Shown: positions 46,181 through 56,719, counted from the stretch's first letter. The stretch: DNA of 64,000 bases from Maricaulis maris (GCF_036322705.1 NZ_AP027270.1:1737501-1801500), one strand, 5' to 3'. Program-made: numbers and translations. The notes: generated by a model not told the origin, from the sequence alone.

Positions 46181-47551
46181 TCAGGCGGCGTTGGCGGCCG
46201 AACTGTTTTTGCGGATACGCTTGAGCGACTCGGCGATGCGGAAAGCCATGTCGAGCGCCTGGTCGGCATTGAGACGCGGGTCGCACTGGGTGTGATAGCG
46301 GTCGGCCAGGTCAGCTTCGGTGACCGGCTTGGCGCCACCGGTACATTCGGTGACATCATGGCCCGTCATCTCGAAATGAACCCCGCCGGGATAGGCCCCC
46401 TCGGCGTAGAGCACATCCATGAAGCCCTCGAGCTCGGACAGGATGCGATCGAAGTTACGGGTCTTGTAACCATTGCCGGTCTTGACCGTATTGCCGTGCA
46501 TCGGATCTGACGACCAGACCACGTTGCGGCCAGCCTTGGTCACCGCACTGGCGAGCGCCGGCAGGTTCTTCACGACATTGTCCGCCCCCATCCGCACGAT
46601 CAGGACAAGACGGCCCGCCTCGTTCTCGGGATTGAGCGCGTCGATCAATGACAGGAGCTCATCCGGCTGCATGGTCGGACCGCATTTGACCCCGACCGGG
46701 TTGGAGATGCCCCGCGCATACTCGACATGGGCGCCGTCCAGCTGACGCGTGCGCTCGCCGGTCCAGATCATGTGGGCCGAGGTCGCGTACCACTGACCGG
46801 TATTGGGGTCACGGCGGGTCAGCGCTTCCTCGAACGGCAGGTGCAGGGCTTCGTGACTGGTGAAGAAGTCGACAGCTTCCAGCGACGGTGCGCTGTCACG
46901 GCCGATGCCGCATGCCTTCATGAAGGCCAGGGCCTCGGAGATGCGCGTCGCGGTCTCGGCGTAGCGCTCGGCCGCCGGGCTGCCGCTGACGAAGTCCTGG
47001 GTCCACTGGTGGACGTTGTGCAGGTCGGCATAGCCGCCCGAGGCGAAAGCCCGCAACAGGTTCAGCGTCGAGGCCGACTGGTCATAGGAGCGGATCAGGC
47101 GCTGCGGGTCCGGCTCGCGGGCCTCCGCCGTGAATTCGGGACCGTTCACGCTGTCGCCGCGATAGCTGGGCAAGGTCACCCCATCAATCGTCTCGGTGTC
47201 CGACGAGCGCGGCTTGGCAAACTGTCCGGCGATCCGGCCGACCTTCACGATCGGCTTGGAGGCGGCAAAGGTCATCACGACGGCCATCTGCAGCAGAACC
47301 CGGAAGGTGTCGCGCACGCCCTCTGTGGAGAAGTCCTTGAAGCTCTCTGCGCAATCGCCGCCCTGAAGCAGGAAGGCCTTGCCGGCCGATACATCACCCA
47401 GCTGGCGATGCAGACGGCGGGCTTCGCCGGCAAATACCAGCGCCGGCCGTGCCGAAAGCTCGTTGAGCACCGCATCCAGTTTGGCGGCGTCCTTGTAGGT
47501 CGGCATCTGGCTGACGGGTTTATCGCGCCAGGATTGGGGGGACCAGGTCAT
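46181..47551 (-). CDS. aroG: class II 3-deoxy-7-phosphoheptulonate synthase
   Basis: 456 residues of the plant-like type II DAHP synthase family. [30 protein letters not shown], the [16 protein letters not shown] segment and WSSDPMHGN are typical. Condenses phosphoenolpyruvate and erythrose 4-phosphate, the first step of the shikimate pathway. Last gene of a five-gene operon, 1 base after gor. Confidence 0.95.
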   Translation of the reverse strand: MTWSPQSWRDKPVSQMPTYKDAAKLDAVLNELSARPALVFAGEARRLHRQLGDVSAGKAFLLQGGDCAESFKDFSTEGVRDTFRVLLQMAVVMTFAASKPIVKVGRIAGQFAKPRSSDTETIDGVTLPSYRGDSVNGPEFTAEAREPDPQRLIRSYDQSASTLNLLRAFASGGYADLHNVHQWTQDFVSGSPAAERYAETATRISEALAFMKACGIGRDSAPSLEAVDFFTSHEALHLPFEEALTRRDPNTGQWYATSAHMIWTGERTRQLDGAHVEYARGISNPVGVKCGPTMQPDELLSLIDALNPENEAGRLVLIVRMGADNVVKNLPALASAVTKAGRNVVWSSDPMHGNTVKTGNGYKTRNFDRILSELEGFMDVLYAEGAYPGGVHFEMTGHDVTECTGGAKPVTEADLADRYHTQCDPRLNADQALDMAFRIAESLKRIRKNSSAANAA

Positions 47552-47552
47552 G

Positions 47553-48941
47553 TTACTCGGCTGCTTTCAACTCCGGTGGTGTCCACTTTTCCTTCATGGT
47601 CACCAACTCTTCCGCACTGGTCGGATGCACGGCACAGGCCGCATCATACTGATCCTTGGTCAGGCCCGCCTTCACGGCGATCCCGGCCAGCTGGATCATT
47701 TCAGGCGCATCCGGCCCGACAATATGGACGCCCAGTACCCGCTCTGTCTCCCCGTCGACGACGAGTTTCATCAGCATACGGGACGCGTCCGATGTGAGGG
47801 ATAGTTTCATAGGCCGGAACGAGGTCTTGTAAACATCAACCTGTGCATATTTTTTGCGCGCATCGGCCTCGGAGAGACCAACAGAGCCAACAGGCGGCTG
47901 TGTAAAGACGGCTGACGCAATGTCTTCGTGGTCATAGGCGGTCGGCGTCCCACCAAACACGGTCGCGGCAAAGGCCGCCCCCTCGCGGATCGCCACCGGT
48001 GTCAGATTGACCCGGTTGGTGACATCGCCGACGGCGTAAATGTTCGCAGCCGAGGTCTTCGAGAAGGCATCGACCTTGACCGCCCCACTCGGGTCCAGTG
48101 CCACGCCGGCCTTGTCGACACCCAGATCGACCACGTGCGGATTGCGACCGATCGCATACATCACGACGTCGGTATCGATATGATGGCCATTGTCGAGATG
48201 GACCCGCTTGCGGCCATTCTCCAGCGCCTCGATCTTGGAGAATACCGTGTGCGTGATCACCCGCGCGCCCGAGCGCACCAGCTCTTCATGGACATGACTG
48301 CGCACATCATCGTCAAAGCCGCGCAGGACCGTGTCGCCGCGATAGACCTGGCAGACCTCGGAGCCCATACCGGCGAAGATCTGCGCGAACTCGCAGGCGA
48401 TATAGCCCCCGCCGGCAATCACGACATGCTTCGGCTGGGCCTCGAGATGGAAGGCCTCATTGGAGGTGATGCCCAGCTCGGCCCCCTCGATCTCGGGAAT
48501 GTAGGGCGTGCCACCGACCGCGATCAGGATCTTGTCGGCGGTCACCGTCGTGCCGGACTTCACGAGGCGAATGGTGTGCGCGTCCTCGAACACGGCCCGG
48601 TCCTCGATCACCTCGACTCCGGAATTGTTGAGATTGCGACTGTAGATGCCGGACAGGCGATCAATCTCGGCATCCTTGGCGGCAATCAGCTTTTCCCAGC
48701 TGAACGCGGTCTCGCCGACGCTCCAGCCATAGCTCTCGGCCAGCTTGAAGGCCTTGGCGAACTCGCTCGCATAGACCAGCAGCTTCTTGGGCACGCAGCC
48801 GCGAATGACGCAGGTCCCGCCAACCCGATACTCCTCGGCAACAGCCACCTTGCCGGCGCCATGCTGTTTGGCCATCCGGGCCGCGCGGACACCGCCGGAA
48901 CCGGCGCCGATGACGAAGAGGTCGTAGTCGTACTGGGTCAT
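47553..48941 (-). CDS. gor: glutathione-disulfide reductase
   Basis: 462 residues. FAD site [13 protein letters not shown], redox disulfide in [23 protein letters not shown] domain [10 protein letters not shown] and the C-terminal [11 protein letters not shown] (catalytic His) are all present. Keeps the glutathione pool reduced with NADPH. In the glmU-gabD-rpiA-gor-aroG operon, 28 bases after rpiA. The CVIRGC form distinguishes it from mercuric and dihydrolipoyl reductases. Confidence 0.93.
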   Translation of the reverse strand: MTQYDYDLFVIGAGSGGVRAARMAKQHGAGKVAVAEEYRVGGTCVIRGCVPKKLLVYASEFAKAFKLAESYGWSVGETAFSWEKLIAAKDAEIDRLSGIYSRNLNNSGVEVIEDRAVFEDAHTIRLVKSGTTVTADKILIAVGGTPYIPEIEGAELGITSNEAFHLEAQPKHVVIAGGGYIACEFAQIFAGMGSEVCQVYRGDTVLRGFDDDVRSHVHEELVRSGARVITHTVFSKIEALENGRKRVHLDNGHHIDTDVVMYAIGRNPHVVDLGVDKAGVALDPSGAVKVDAFSKTSAANIYAVGDVTNRVNLTPVAIREGAAFAATVFGGTPTAYDHEDIASAVFTQPPVGSVGLSEADARKKYAQVDVYKTSFRPMKLSLTSDASRMLMKLVVDGETERVLGVHIVGPDAPEMIQLAGIAVKAGLTKDQYDAACAVHPTSAEELVTMKEKWTPPELKAAE

Positions 48942-48969
48942 GAACTTCCCTTGTGGTGCGTGTCGGAGC

Positions 48970-49671
48970 CTAAAGCTCCATCACCCGGGCTTCACCGTCT
49001 TCACCAACGATGACCACACGGGCGAGATTGATGAACAGGCCGTGTTCGACCACGCCCGGAATCGCTTTCAGGACCTGGTCGACCGCCCGGGCATCCGGGA
49101 TGGCCTGGCAGGCGCAATCGAGAATGTAGTGCCCGCCATCGGTGATCAAAGGCTCGAGCCCGTCACCCTTGCGGCGAAGCTGGACATCCGGTGACGCCAC
49201 ACCGGCCTTGCGCAGGGCCTCATAGACCTGGCTGGCGGTCAGTGAAAAGCCGAAGCGGTCCACTTCCACCGGCAGGGGAAACTTGCCAAGCGTCGAGACC
49301 AGCTTGGTCTCGTCGACCATCACAATCATCAGGTCGGAGGCGTGCGCGATGATCTTTTCGCGCAGCAGGCAGGCCCCGCCGCCCTTGATCAGCTGGAAGC
49401 GACCATCGACCTCATCGGCGCCGTCGATCGTGATGGCGATATGGTCGACATGATCAACATCGATCAGCGGCACGCCATGCTCGGCCGCGACCTCGGCGGT
49501 GCGCTGCGAGGTCGGCACGCCACGCACCTCGAGGCCGTCGCGGACCTTTTCGCCCAACAGGCGCAAAAAGATCTCGGCCGTGGACCCAGACCCCAGCCCG
49601 AGCGTCATTCCGCTCTCGACATAGTCGAGCGCGGCTGCCGCTGCGAGTGTCTTCTGGCGCTCGGCGCTCAT
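48970..49671 (-). CDS. rpiA: ribose-5-phosphate isomerase A
   Basis: 233 residues from ATG 49671, which overlaps the gabD stop as ATGA. LGLGSGSTAEIFLRLL, TIDGADEVD and IKGGGACLLREKI are the RpiA motifs. Interconverts ribose 5-phosphate and ribulose 5-phosphate. Translationally coupled to gabD. The longer open frame upstream runs into gabD and was not used. Confidence 0.95.
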   Translation of the reverse strand: MSAERQKTLAAAAALDYVESGMTLGLGSGSTAEIFLRLLGEKVRDGLEVRGVPTSQRTAEVAAEHGVPLIDVDHVDHIAITIDGADEVDGRFQLIKGGGACLLREKIIAHASDLMIVMVDETKLVSTLGKFPLPVEVDRFGFSLTASQVYEALRKAGVASPDVQLRRKGDGLEPLITDGGHYILDCACQAIPDARAVDQVLKAIPGVVEHGLFINLARVVIVGEDGEARVMEL

Positions 49672-51137
49672 CCCTCGACGCCACCCAGCAGCACGTATTT
49701 GAGCTCGGTGAACTCCTCGACGCCCCACTTGCCGCCTTCGCGACCAATGCCGCTTTCCTTGACGCCGCCGAACGGTGTCGAGGCCGCACCGACCATCGGC
49801 GCATTGATGCCGATCATGCCGTACTCGATACCCTCGCTCAGGCGGTGAACCCGCCCGACATCATTGGTGTAGATATAGGCCGCGAGACCATAGGGCGTGT
49901 CATTGGCCAGCTTGATGATGTCGGCCTCGCTTTCGGCGCGATAGACCGAACACACCGGCCCGAAGATCTCGGAACAGGAGACGTCCAGCGACGGGTCGGC
50001 GCCATCGATCAGGGTCGGCGCATAGAAGGAGCCACCCAGCTCGTCGGCCAGCGACTTGCCGCCGGTGACGATCCGCGCGCCCTGTTCACGTGCCTGGCTG
50101 ACCAGCTTGTCAACGCGGCTCACCGCCGTCATGTGAATCAGCGGACCGACATCGGTATCGCTGGCGAAACCATCCCCGGCCTTGAGTTTGGAGATCCGGG
50201 CCTCCAGCGCCGCGACCAGCTTGTCGGCAATGGCCGGCTGGGCGATGATCCGGTTGGCGGAGACGCAAGTCTGGCCGGAGACGCGGAATTTCGACGCGAT
50301 CACACCGTCAGCCGCCTTCTCGATATCGGCATCATCCATGACGATGAAGGGGGCATTGCCGCCGAGCTCGAGGGCCACGCGCTTCACGGTCGAGGCCGCC
50401 TGCTTCATCAGCAGCTTGCCGACCGCAGTCGACCCGGTGAACCCGACCATGCGGACATCACTGGAACTGGTCAGAACGCCACCGATGGCCGGCGCGTCAC
50501 CGCACACCACATTGAAGACGCCGTCCGGGATGCCGGCGCGTCTCGCCAACTCGGCCAGGGCCAGGGCAGAGAGCGGGGTCTCCGGGGCCGGCTTGATGAC
50601 CATGGTGCAGCCCGCCGCCAAGGCCGGTGCACACTTGCGAGTAATCATCGCATTGGGGAAATTCCACGGCGTGATGCAGCCGACGACACCGATCGGCTGA
50701 CGGATGGTCCAGCCGCGCGAACCCGGGAAGGGCGTCGACAGGGTTTCGCCATGGACCCGCTTGCCCTCTTCCGCCGACCATTCGATGAAGGAGGCGCCGT
50801 AGATGACCTCACCCTGGGCTTCCTTGTTCACCTTGCCCATTTCGAGCGTGATCAGGGTCGCCAGATCCTTCGCGTTCTCGTGGATCAGCTTGTACCAGTT
50901 CATCAGCAGGCGGGCGCGCTCGAAAGGCGAGACCTTCTTCCAGCTTTCGAAGGCCCGGGTCGCTGCAGCGACAGCCTTGCGGGCGCCTGCTTCACCGACA
51001 TCGCCGACGGTTGCGATGACCGCGTTATTGGCCGGGTTCAGAACCTCAACACCGCCCTCACCGCTGACCCACTGGCCATCAATGAAGCTGTCCGTCCGAA
51101 ACAGGCTCTTGTCATCAAGACGATCCGTCACACTCAT
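49668..51137 (-). CDS. gabD: NAD(P)-dependent succinate-semialdehyde dehydrogenase
   Basis: 489 residues of the ALDH superfamily. ELGGNAPFIV carries the catalytic Glu, FRVSGQTCVSANR the catalytic Cys, and the C-terminal PFGGVKESGIGREGGKWGVEEFTELKYVLL is the SSADH form. Oxidises succinic semialdehyde to succinate. Overlaps glmU by 4 bases (ATGA) and rpiA by 4 bases. Confidence 0.93.
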   Translation of the reverse strand: MSVTDRLDDKSLFRTDSFIDGQWVSGEGGVEVLNPANNAVIATVGDVGEAGARKAVAAATRAFESWKKVSPFERARLLMNWYKLIHENAKDLATLITLEMGKVNKEAQGEVIYGASFIEWSAEEGKRVHGETLSTPFPGSRGWTIRQPIGVVGCITPWNFPNAMITRKCAPALAAGCTMVIKPAPETPLSALALAELARRAGIPDGVFNVVCGDAPAIGGVLTSSSDVRMVGFTGSTAVGKLLMKQAASTVKRVALELGGNAPFIVMDDADIEKAADGVIASKFRVSGQTCVSANRIIAQPAIADKLVAALEARISKLKAGDGFASDTDVGPLIHMTAVSRVDKLVSQAREQGARIVTGGKSLADELGGSFYAPTLIDGADPSLDVSCSEIFGPVCSVYRAESEADIIKLANDTPYGLAAYIYTNDVGRVHRLSEGIEYGMIGINAPMVGAASTPFGGVKESGIGREGGKWGVEEFTELKYVLLGGVEG

Positions 51138-52492
51138 GTCTGGCTGTCCTTCCTGGCCTTGCGGGCAGTCTTGGCAGCCGTGAAACGGGCCGCCCAGCCC
51201 GGCTTGTGGGTTTGCGTTGTCCGCGCGAGCGCAAGCGCGTCAGCGGGCACATCCTCGGTCACGATGGTCCCGGTCGCCGTGAAGGCACCGGCACCGACCG
51301 TGACCGGCGCGACAAGACATGTGTTCGAGCCGATGAAGGCATTCTCGCCGATCACCGTGCGATGCTTGTCAAATCCGTCGTAATTGCAGGTGATGGTACC
51401 GGCCCCGATATTCGCGTTCGCGCCAATGGATGCATCGCCGATATAGGTAAGGTGGGAGACTTTTGCGCCCTCTGCGAGCTGCGATTTCTTGATTTCGACG
51501 AAATTACCCACCTTCGAGCGTTCGCCGAGCTCGGCACCGGGCCGAAGGCGCGCGAACGGGCCGACACTGGCGCCGCGCTTCAAGACCGCGCCCTCGATAT
51601 GGCAGTGGGCATGAACCACCACATCTTCCTCGATCACCACGCCGGGACCAAACACCACATTGGGCTCGATCACCACATCGCGCTCGATCTGCGTGTCATG
51701 GGCGAAGAAAACGGTCTCCGGGGCCACCAGCGTCACGCCGCCAGCCATCATCCGGGTCCGCATACGGGTCTGGAAGGCAGCCTCGGCAGCCGCCAGATCG
51801 GCGCGGGAATTGACCCCCAGAACCTCGTCGGCATCGGCGATGACAACGGCGGCCCGAAGGCCCCGGTCGCGGGCGAGACCGACGACATCGGTCAGATAAT
51901 ATTCGCCATTTGCATTATCATTGCGGACCTCGCCCAGAAGTTCGAACAGGAGCGCCGCCGGCGCCGCAAGCACGCCGGAATTCACAAGGCCGACCGCGCG
52001 CTCGGCATCATTGGCATCCTTGAACTCCACAATCCGGTCGAGATCGCCATCGGCATTGGTAATCAACCGGCCATAGGCCGCCGGATCCGCCGGTTCGAAA
52101 CCCAGGACGGCAACCGATGCGCCACCCTCCAATGCCGCGAAGACACGGGCCACGGTCTCTGACGAAATGAGGGGTGTGTCGGCATAAAGGACGATGGCAT
52201 CGCCGGAGAGGTCTGCCAGCGCCGCCCGGGCGGCAAGAACCGCGTGCCCCGTCCCCTTGGGCGGATCCTGCAGGGCCGTCTTCGTCCCCAGCGCCTCGGC
52301 GGCATCCTTCACCGCCGGCGAGTGTGCGCCGTAGACCGTGACAATATCCGAGGCCGCGCAATCACCGGCCAGGGCGACGGCCCAGTCCAGCATGGGGCGC
52401 CCTGCGACCTTGTGCAGGACCTTGACCGTTTTCGACTTCATTCGCGTGCCTTGACCGGCAGCGAGGATGATGGCGGCGCGGGATCGGGACAT
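51134..52492 (-). CDS. glmU: bifunctional UDP-GlcNAc pyrophosphorylase / GlcN-1-P acetyltransferase
   Basis: 452 residues from ATG 52492. N-terminal uridylyltransferase loop LAAGQGTRMKS, then left-handed beta-helix hexapeptide repeats (IGANANIGAGTITCNYDGFDKHRTVIGENAFIGS) with the acetyltransferase active site. Makes UDP-GlcNAc for peptidoglycan and lipid A. First gene of the five-gene operon, divergent from gph. Confidence 0.97.
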   Translation of the reverse strand: MSRSRAAIILAAGQGTRMKSKTVKVLHKVAGRPMLDWAVALAGDCAASDIVTVYGAHSPAVKDAAEALGTKTALQDPPKGTGHAVLAARAALADLSGDAIVLYADTPLISSETVARVFAALEGGASVAVLGFEPADPAAYGRLITNADGDLDRIVEFKDANDAERAVGLVNSGVLAAPAALLFELLGEVRNDNANGEYYLTDVVGLARDRGLRAAVVIADADEVLGVNSRADLAAAEAAFQTRMRTRMMAGGVTLVAPETVFFAHDTQIERDVVIEPNVVFGPGVVIEEDVVVHAHCHIEGAVLKRGASVGPFARLRPGAELGERSKVGNFVEIKKSQLAEGAKVSHLTYIGDASIGANANIGAGTITCNYDGFDKHRTVIGENAFIGSNTCLVAPVTVGAGAFTATGTIVTEDVPADALALARTTQTHKPGWAARFTAAKTARKARKDSQT

Positions 52493-52607
52493 GCCGGCTT
52501 CCTTGTTCCGTAATTTCGACGGTTTCAACCTGCCACGCGCTATAGCCTATCGCTCCGGTGCGCGTAACCTAGCTTCTCCCGTTTTGCCCACCCAAAGGCC
52601 TGAATTC

Positions 52608-53297
52608 ATGCTCGATCCCCGTGACGTTGCCCTGTTTGCCGATGCTGCGATCGCCTTCGACCTCGATGGCACGCTGGTCGACACGGCGCCGGACCTGCTG
52701 CGCGCGCTCAATGCGGTGATCCAGCCGCGCGGGCTCGAGGCCGTGGAGTTGCACGCTGTCAGGGCCATGGTCGGGCGCGGCGCGCGCGCCCTGCTCGAGC
52801 GTGCGCACGCCGCCCAGTCACGAACACTGGCCGACCCGGACGACGCGGTCGCGGAATTCATCGAAATCTACCGGTCCGACGTGGCCGCCCACAGCCGCCC
52901 CTTCGATGGCGTCGAGGAAACACTGGCCTGGCTCAAGGCGCAGGGAAGCCGGCTATCGGTCTGCACCAACAAGCCTTCTGTCCTCTCGGACATGCTGATC
53001 GGGGAATTGGGGCTGTCGGGCTATTTCGACCGCATTATCGGTCCGGAACGAACCACCGCGAAAAAACCGGCGGCGGACCATCTCTTCGATGCCCTGGGAA
53101 GCGGCTATGGCCGGGCCGCCCTAGTCGGGGATAGCGAGCCGGATGTCGCATCGGCCGCAGCCGCCGGACTACCGAGCATCGTGATGAGCTATGGCTACAG
53201 TGAAAGACCGGCCGACTCCTTGGGAGCCGGCCGGGTCATTCATTCATTCAGCGATGTTCCGCTGGCGCTCGCCGGGCTGTGGCGAGGCACGACCTGA
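52608..53297 (+). CDS. gph: phosphoglycolate phosphatase-type HAD hydrolase
   Basis: 229 residues from ATG 52608. FDLDGTLVDTAPDL (nucleophile Asp and acid Asp), the Thr/Ser motif VCTNKPS, the Lys in TTAKKPAADHLF and the final Asp pair VGDSEPDVASA follow the Gph/HAD subfamily I order. Dephosphorylates 2-phosphoglycolate. The start is divergent from glmU; the stop abuts that of a small convergent gene. Confidence 0.9.
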   Translation: MLDPRDVALFADAAIAFDLDGTLVDTAPDLLRALNAVIQPRGLEAVELHAVRAMVGRGARALLERAHAAQSRTLADPDDAVAEFIEIYRSDVAAHSRPFDGVEETLAWLKAQGSRLSVCTNKPSVLSDMLIGELGLSGYFDRIIGPERTTAKKPAADHLFDALGSGYGRAALVGDSEPDVASAAAAGLPSIVMSYGYSERPADSLGAGRVIHSFSDVPLALAGLWRGTT

Positions 53298-53516
53298 TCA
53301 GGCCGAGCGACGCTCGCGGCCAGCGTCGTTGGCAGCGCGGGTCGGCATGCCGTTGACGAGGTTGGAGCGCACATCCGTGCGGGCAGACCGCATGGCGGGC
53401 ATGAAGCCGGCTTCCACGAGGTCAACGGAGACATCATAGCCACGCTCGGCCCAGTAGGCTTCAATGCGGGCTTTCAGACGACGCGCACCCTCGGGCGTGC
53501 ACAGATCATTACTCAT
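53298..53516 (-). CDS. conserved small protein, family not named
   Basis: 72 residues from ATG 53516 behind a strong GGAGG. Sequence MSNDLCTPEGARRLKARIEAYWAERGYDV with a C-terminal RSNLVNGMPTRA. The YWAERGYDVSV and VRSxxVNGxP parts resemble small proteins I remember from Caulobacterales (recalled, not searched). Soluble, no export signal. Function unknown. Confidence 0.75.
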   Translation of the reverse strand: MSNDLCTPEGARRLKARIEAYWAERGYDVSVDLVEAGFMPAMRSARTDVRSNLVNGMPTRAANDAGRERRSA

Positions 53517-53719
53517 GAACAAAACCTCCTGCTCGACCGAAGCTCTCCTCGGCCGGGAATTGCGTCCAATCGGGTTGATTGACGGACCGACCACGACGGC
53601 CGAATTCCAGCTTGGTGGAGGCTGATATAGGGACCAGCTGCATATGACGAGACCATGACGGTGTGGCAAGTTGTCGCACTTGGGGCGTGACCCATCTGCG
53701 CTTCAACTTCCACATGTGG

Positions 53720-53748
53720 TTGACCGGGCAGAAGTGCCTGCTTATACG
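53720..53748 (+). promoter_or_regulatory. promoter of tRNA-Val
   Basis: TTGACC (53720-53725) and TATACG (53743-53748) with a 17-base spacer end 19 bases before the mature tRNA. A very good match to a housekeeping promoter. Confidence 0.65.
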
Positions 53749-53767
53749 CTCGCTTTCCGGAAACACC

Positions 53768-53842
53768 GGGCGATTAGCTCAGCGGGAGAGCACCTCGTTC
53801 ACACCGAGGGGGTCACTGGTTCAATCCCAGTATCGCCCACCA
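53768..53842 (+). tRNA. tRNA-Val (CAC)
   Basis: Acceptor GGGCGAT pairs with ATCGCCC; anticodon stem CCTCG/CGAGG encloses TTCACAC with CAC at the centre; T-arm GGTTCAATCCC; encoded CCA. Length 75. A CGGGCG/CGCCCG stem-loop lies about 80 bases downstream but has no T run. Confidence 0.95.
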
Positions 53843-53978
53843 TTTCCACAAATCTCCTTGTTCAGATGATACCGCTACAGACGCAGCAGGCGACTCACCT
53901 GGCCGATTCCCGCGTCTTTTGACGGGCGGCCTCGCCCGGTGCGGCGCGATGGCGCACAAGAAACCTGCAACCCATTCT

Positions 53979-53999
53979 TGCGAAACATTCTCATTAGTG
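53979..53999. promoter_or_regulatory. candidate Fur box before the iron ABC operon
   Basis: TGCGAAACATTCTCATTAG with the half-site TTCTCATT and an overlapping palindrome TCTCATTAGTGAGA resembles Fur-type operators. It is about 37 bases upstream of the substrate-binding protein start. Iron control of this importer would be expected from the family. Confidence 0.55.
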
Positions 54000-54035
54000 A
54001 GAGGACTTCATCCGATCAATAAGATTGGGTGAGAG

Positions 54036-55079
54036 ATGAAATCCGTGAAATTCCTCGTACTCGCCGCCAGCGCGACGCTGGCTGCCTGTTCGCAACCGGT
54101 GACCGATGAGAGCAGCGATGCTGCGCGCGTCGTGAATGTCTACAGTGCGCGCCACTATGCCAGTGATGACGCCATCTACGCCGCCTTCACGGAACAGACC
54201 GGCATCGCCGTCAATGTGGTCGCTGCCGGTGGCGACCAGCTGATCGAACGCGTCCGCGCCGATGGCGAGCGCAGCCCCGCCGATGTCATCATCACGGTCG
54301 ACGCCGCCCGCCTGCACCGCGCCGAACAGGCCGGGCTGTTTGCCGAGACCGATTTCAGCGACCTGACCAGCACCGTGCCGGCCAATCTCATCGACCCTCA
54401 GGGCTATTGGGTATCGATGGCAAAACGGGCCCGCGTGATCGCCTACTCGAATACCCGCGTTCAGCCCGGCGAGATCGAGACCTATGAAGACCTTGCCGAC
54501 CCTCGCTGGCGCGGCCGTATCTGCGTGCGCGAGAGCGGCAATGCCTACAACCAGTCCCTGCTCGCCTCGATCGTCGCCCGCTCGGGCGAAGAGGCGGCCC
54601 AGGCCTGGGCCCAGGGCATTGTCGACAACATGGCACGCGCCCCGCAGGGCGGCGACATCACCCAGATCCAGGGCATCGCCGCCGGCGAATGCGACGTCGC
54701 CATCGTCAACCATTATTACTATGCGCTGATGGTCAATTCCGACGAGCCGGCGCGCCAGGCCGCTGCCGCTGCCGTGACCCTCTTCTTCCCGAACCAGGAA
54801 ACGTCAGGCGCCCATATCAACGTGTCCGGGGCCGGCATCGCCGCCAATGCTCCGCACCCGGACGAGGCCCGCGCGCTGATCGACTTCTTCTTCACCGACG
54901 AGGCCCAGCGGATGTTCGCCGAGCTGAGCAACGAGATTCCGGTGAATGCCGACGCCTCATGGGACAATCCGACGCTCGACGCCATGCTGCCTTTCGTCGA
55001 GGACAGCCGGAATGTCTCCGAGCTCGGCGACCATAACGAGACCGCCCAGCGCATCTTCGACCGGGTCGGCTGGCAATAG
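54036..55079 (+). CDS. fbpA: iron(III) ABC transporter substrate-binding lipoprotein
   Basis: 347 residues, lipobox LAAC (Cys18). A type II ferric-binding fold: VVNVYSARHYASDDAIYAAFTEQTGI, the hinge SNTRVQPGEIETYEDLADPRWRGRICVRE, and the Tyr-rich site NHYYYALM. Acylated to the envelope, it captures Fe3+ for the permease. First gene of fbpABC, downstream of a Fur-like box. Confidence 0.92.
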   Translation: MKSVKFLVLAASATLAACSQPVTDESSDAARVVNVYSARHYASDDAIYAAFTEQTGIAVNVVAAGGDQLIERVRADGERSPADVIITVDAARLHRAEQAGLFAETDFSDLTSTVPANLIDPQGYWVSMAKRARVIAYSNTRVQPGEIETYEDLADPRWRGRICVRESGNAYNQSLLASIVARSGEEAAQAWAQGIVDNMARAPQGGDITQIQGIAAGECDVAIVNHYYYALMVNSDEPARQAAAAAVTLFFPNQETSGAHINVSGAGIAANAPHPDEARALIDFFFTDEAQRMFAELSNEIPVNADASWDNPTLDAMLPFVEDSRNVSELGDHNETAQRIFDRVGWQ

Positions 55080-55081
55080 GC

Positions 55082-56698
55082 ATGCAGGCGGCGGCGCGCT
55101 CCCTCTATCGCCAGCTGCCGGGCCGTGCGCTCGGCCTGGCCATACTGGCCGCCGCCATTTGCGCGGCCCCGGTGATTGCCGTCGCCTGGATCGCCCTGAC
55201 CGGCGAGACCGGTGACTATCTGCGCCATCTCGCCGGGACCCGCCTCGCCACCTACCTGACCACCTCCGCCGTCGTGGCCCTGATCGCGGCAACCGGCGCC
55301 GGCGTGATCGGCACCGGCCTGGGCTGGCTGATTGCGCGCACCGCGTTCTTCGGCCGCAAGACCCTGGCCTGGGTCCTGATCCTGCCGCTGGCGGTCCCCG
55401 CCTATGTCGCCGCCTACGCCTGGCTCGATCTCAGCCATGCCGGCGGCCCCCTGCACGCGATGACCGGCGGGCTGTTTCCGACCATCCGCGGCAGCTGGGG
55501 CTCCGGGCTGATGTTCGCCCTGGTCCTTTACCCCTATGTCTACCTGCTCGCCCGCGACACCTTTGCCGGCCAGTCGGCAGACGCCTACAACGCCGCGAGG
55601 ACGCTCGGTGCCGGGCCCTTCACCGCTTTCTGGCGCACCTCCCTGCCAATGGCTCGCCCGGCGATCGCGGCCGGTCTGGCCCTGGTCGTGATGGAAAGCC
55701 TCGCCGACTACGGCACCGTCTCGCATCTTGGCGCACCGACCCTGTCAATCGGACTGATCCGCGCCTGGAGCGGGGCCGGCTCGCTCGTCGATGCGGCCCG
55801 CCTGTCCCTCGTTCTCGTGCTGATCGCGATCTTCATTTTCGGCCTGGAGCGCGCTCAGCGCAGCCGCGCCCGCAGCGTCAATGCTGCCGGACGTCACAAA
55901 CCCGCGCCCCGCCACCCGCTCCACGGTGCCGTCGCGCTCGCCGCTCTCGCCGCCTGCCTTATTCCGCTGGTGCTCGGCATGGTCATCCCGCTTGGACGCC
56001 TCGCCTGGCTGGCCCTGCGGACCGAGACCGCCTCGGGCCTCGCCGCTGCCAGCCTGCACAGCCTGACCCTGGCCGGCAGCACTGCGCTGATCGCTGCCGG
56101 GCTCGGCCTTGCCACCGCTTACGCCCTGCGCAGCCGGACCGCGATCGCCACCCTCGCCGCACGGGCTGCCGGGCTGGGCTATGCCGTGCCGGGCGCTGTC
56201 GCCGCGGTAGGGGTCATCGCCCTTCTGTCAGGGACGCAGGCGCTGATCGATCCGGCCTGGCGGCAGCTCACCGGCGATGTCTTCCCCATCCTGCTCACCG
56301 GTACCGGTGCGGCGCTGGTCTTTGCCTACCTGTCGCGTTTTGCTGCGGCTGCAATCAGCCCCGCCGAAACAGCGCTGGCACGGGTCACCCCCTCGCTCGA
56401 CGGCGCCGCGCGCACGCTGGGTGCCCGTCGCGGCCGGCGGGTCTGGCGCATTCACTGGCCACTGATTGCCGCCGGCGTGACCTCGGCAGGCCTGCTGGTC
56501 TTCGTCGAAGTGCTCAAGGAATTGCCGGCGACCATGATCCTTCGCCCGTTCAACTACGACACGCTGGCCATAATCGCGCATAATTTCGCGACCGATGAGC
56601 GTCTCGGCGAGGCGGCCCTGCCCTCCCTCCTGATTCCGCTGGTCGCCCTGCTTCCCATGATCTTCGTGGCCCGCTACCTATCGCGGCAGGATCACTAG
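55082..56698 (+). CDS. fbpB: iron ABC transporter permease (fused double module)
   Basis: 538 residues, about 12 membrane helices in two tandem six-helix halves. Each half carries the EAA-like loop: AARTLGAGPFTAFWRTSLPMARPAI in the first and GAARTLGARRGRRVWRIHWPLIAAGVTS in the second. Starts 2 bases after the fbpA stop. The first loop keeps the EAA glycine spacing for contact with FbpC. Confidence 0.93.
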   Translation: MQAAARSLYRQLPGRALGLAILAAAICAAPVIAVAWIALTGETGDYLRHLAGTRLATYLTTSAVVALIAATGAGVIGTGLGWLIARTAFFGRKTLAWVLILPLAVPAYVAAYAWLDLSHAGGPLHAMTGGLFPTIRGSWGSGLMFALVLYPYVYLLARDTFAGQSADAYNAARTLGAGPFTAFWRTSLPMARPAIAAGLALVVMESLADYGTVSHLGAPTLSIGLIRAWSGAGSLVDAARLSLVLVLIAIFIFGLERAQRSRARSVNAAGRHKPAPRHPLHGAVALAALAACLIPLVLGMVIPLGRLAWLALRTETASGLAAASLHSLTLAGSTALIAAGLGLATAYALRSRTAIATLAARAAGLGYAVPGAVAAVGVIALLSGTQALIDPAWRQLTGDVFPILLTGTGAALVFAYLSRFAAAAISPAETALARVTPSLDGAARTLGARRGRRVWRIHWPLIAAGVTSAGLLVFVEVLKELPATMILRPFNYDTLAIIAHNFATDERLGEAALPSLLIPLVALLPMIFVARYLSRQDH

Positions 56699-56719
56699 AA
56701 CGCCTTTTCGGGGAGCCGC

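Noticed and set aside
53921-53942. CGGGCG/CGCCCG stem-loop after tRNA-Val as a terminator
   Set aside because: No T run on either strand; the 6-bp GC stem is easily expected by chance here.
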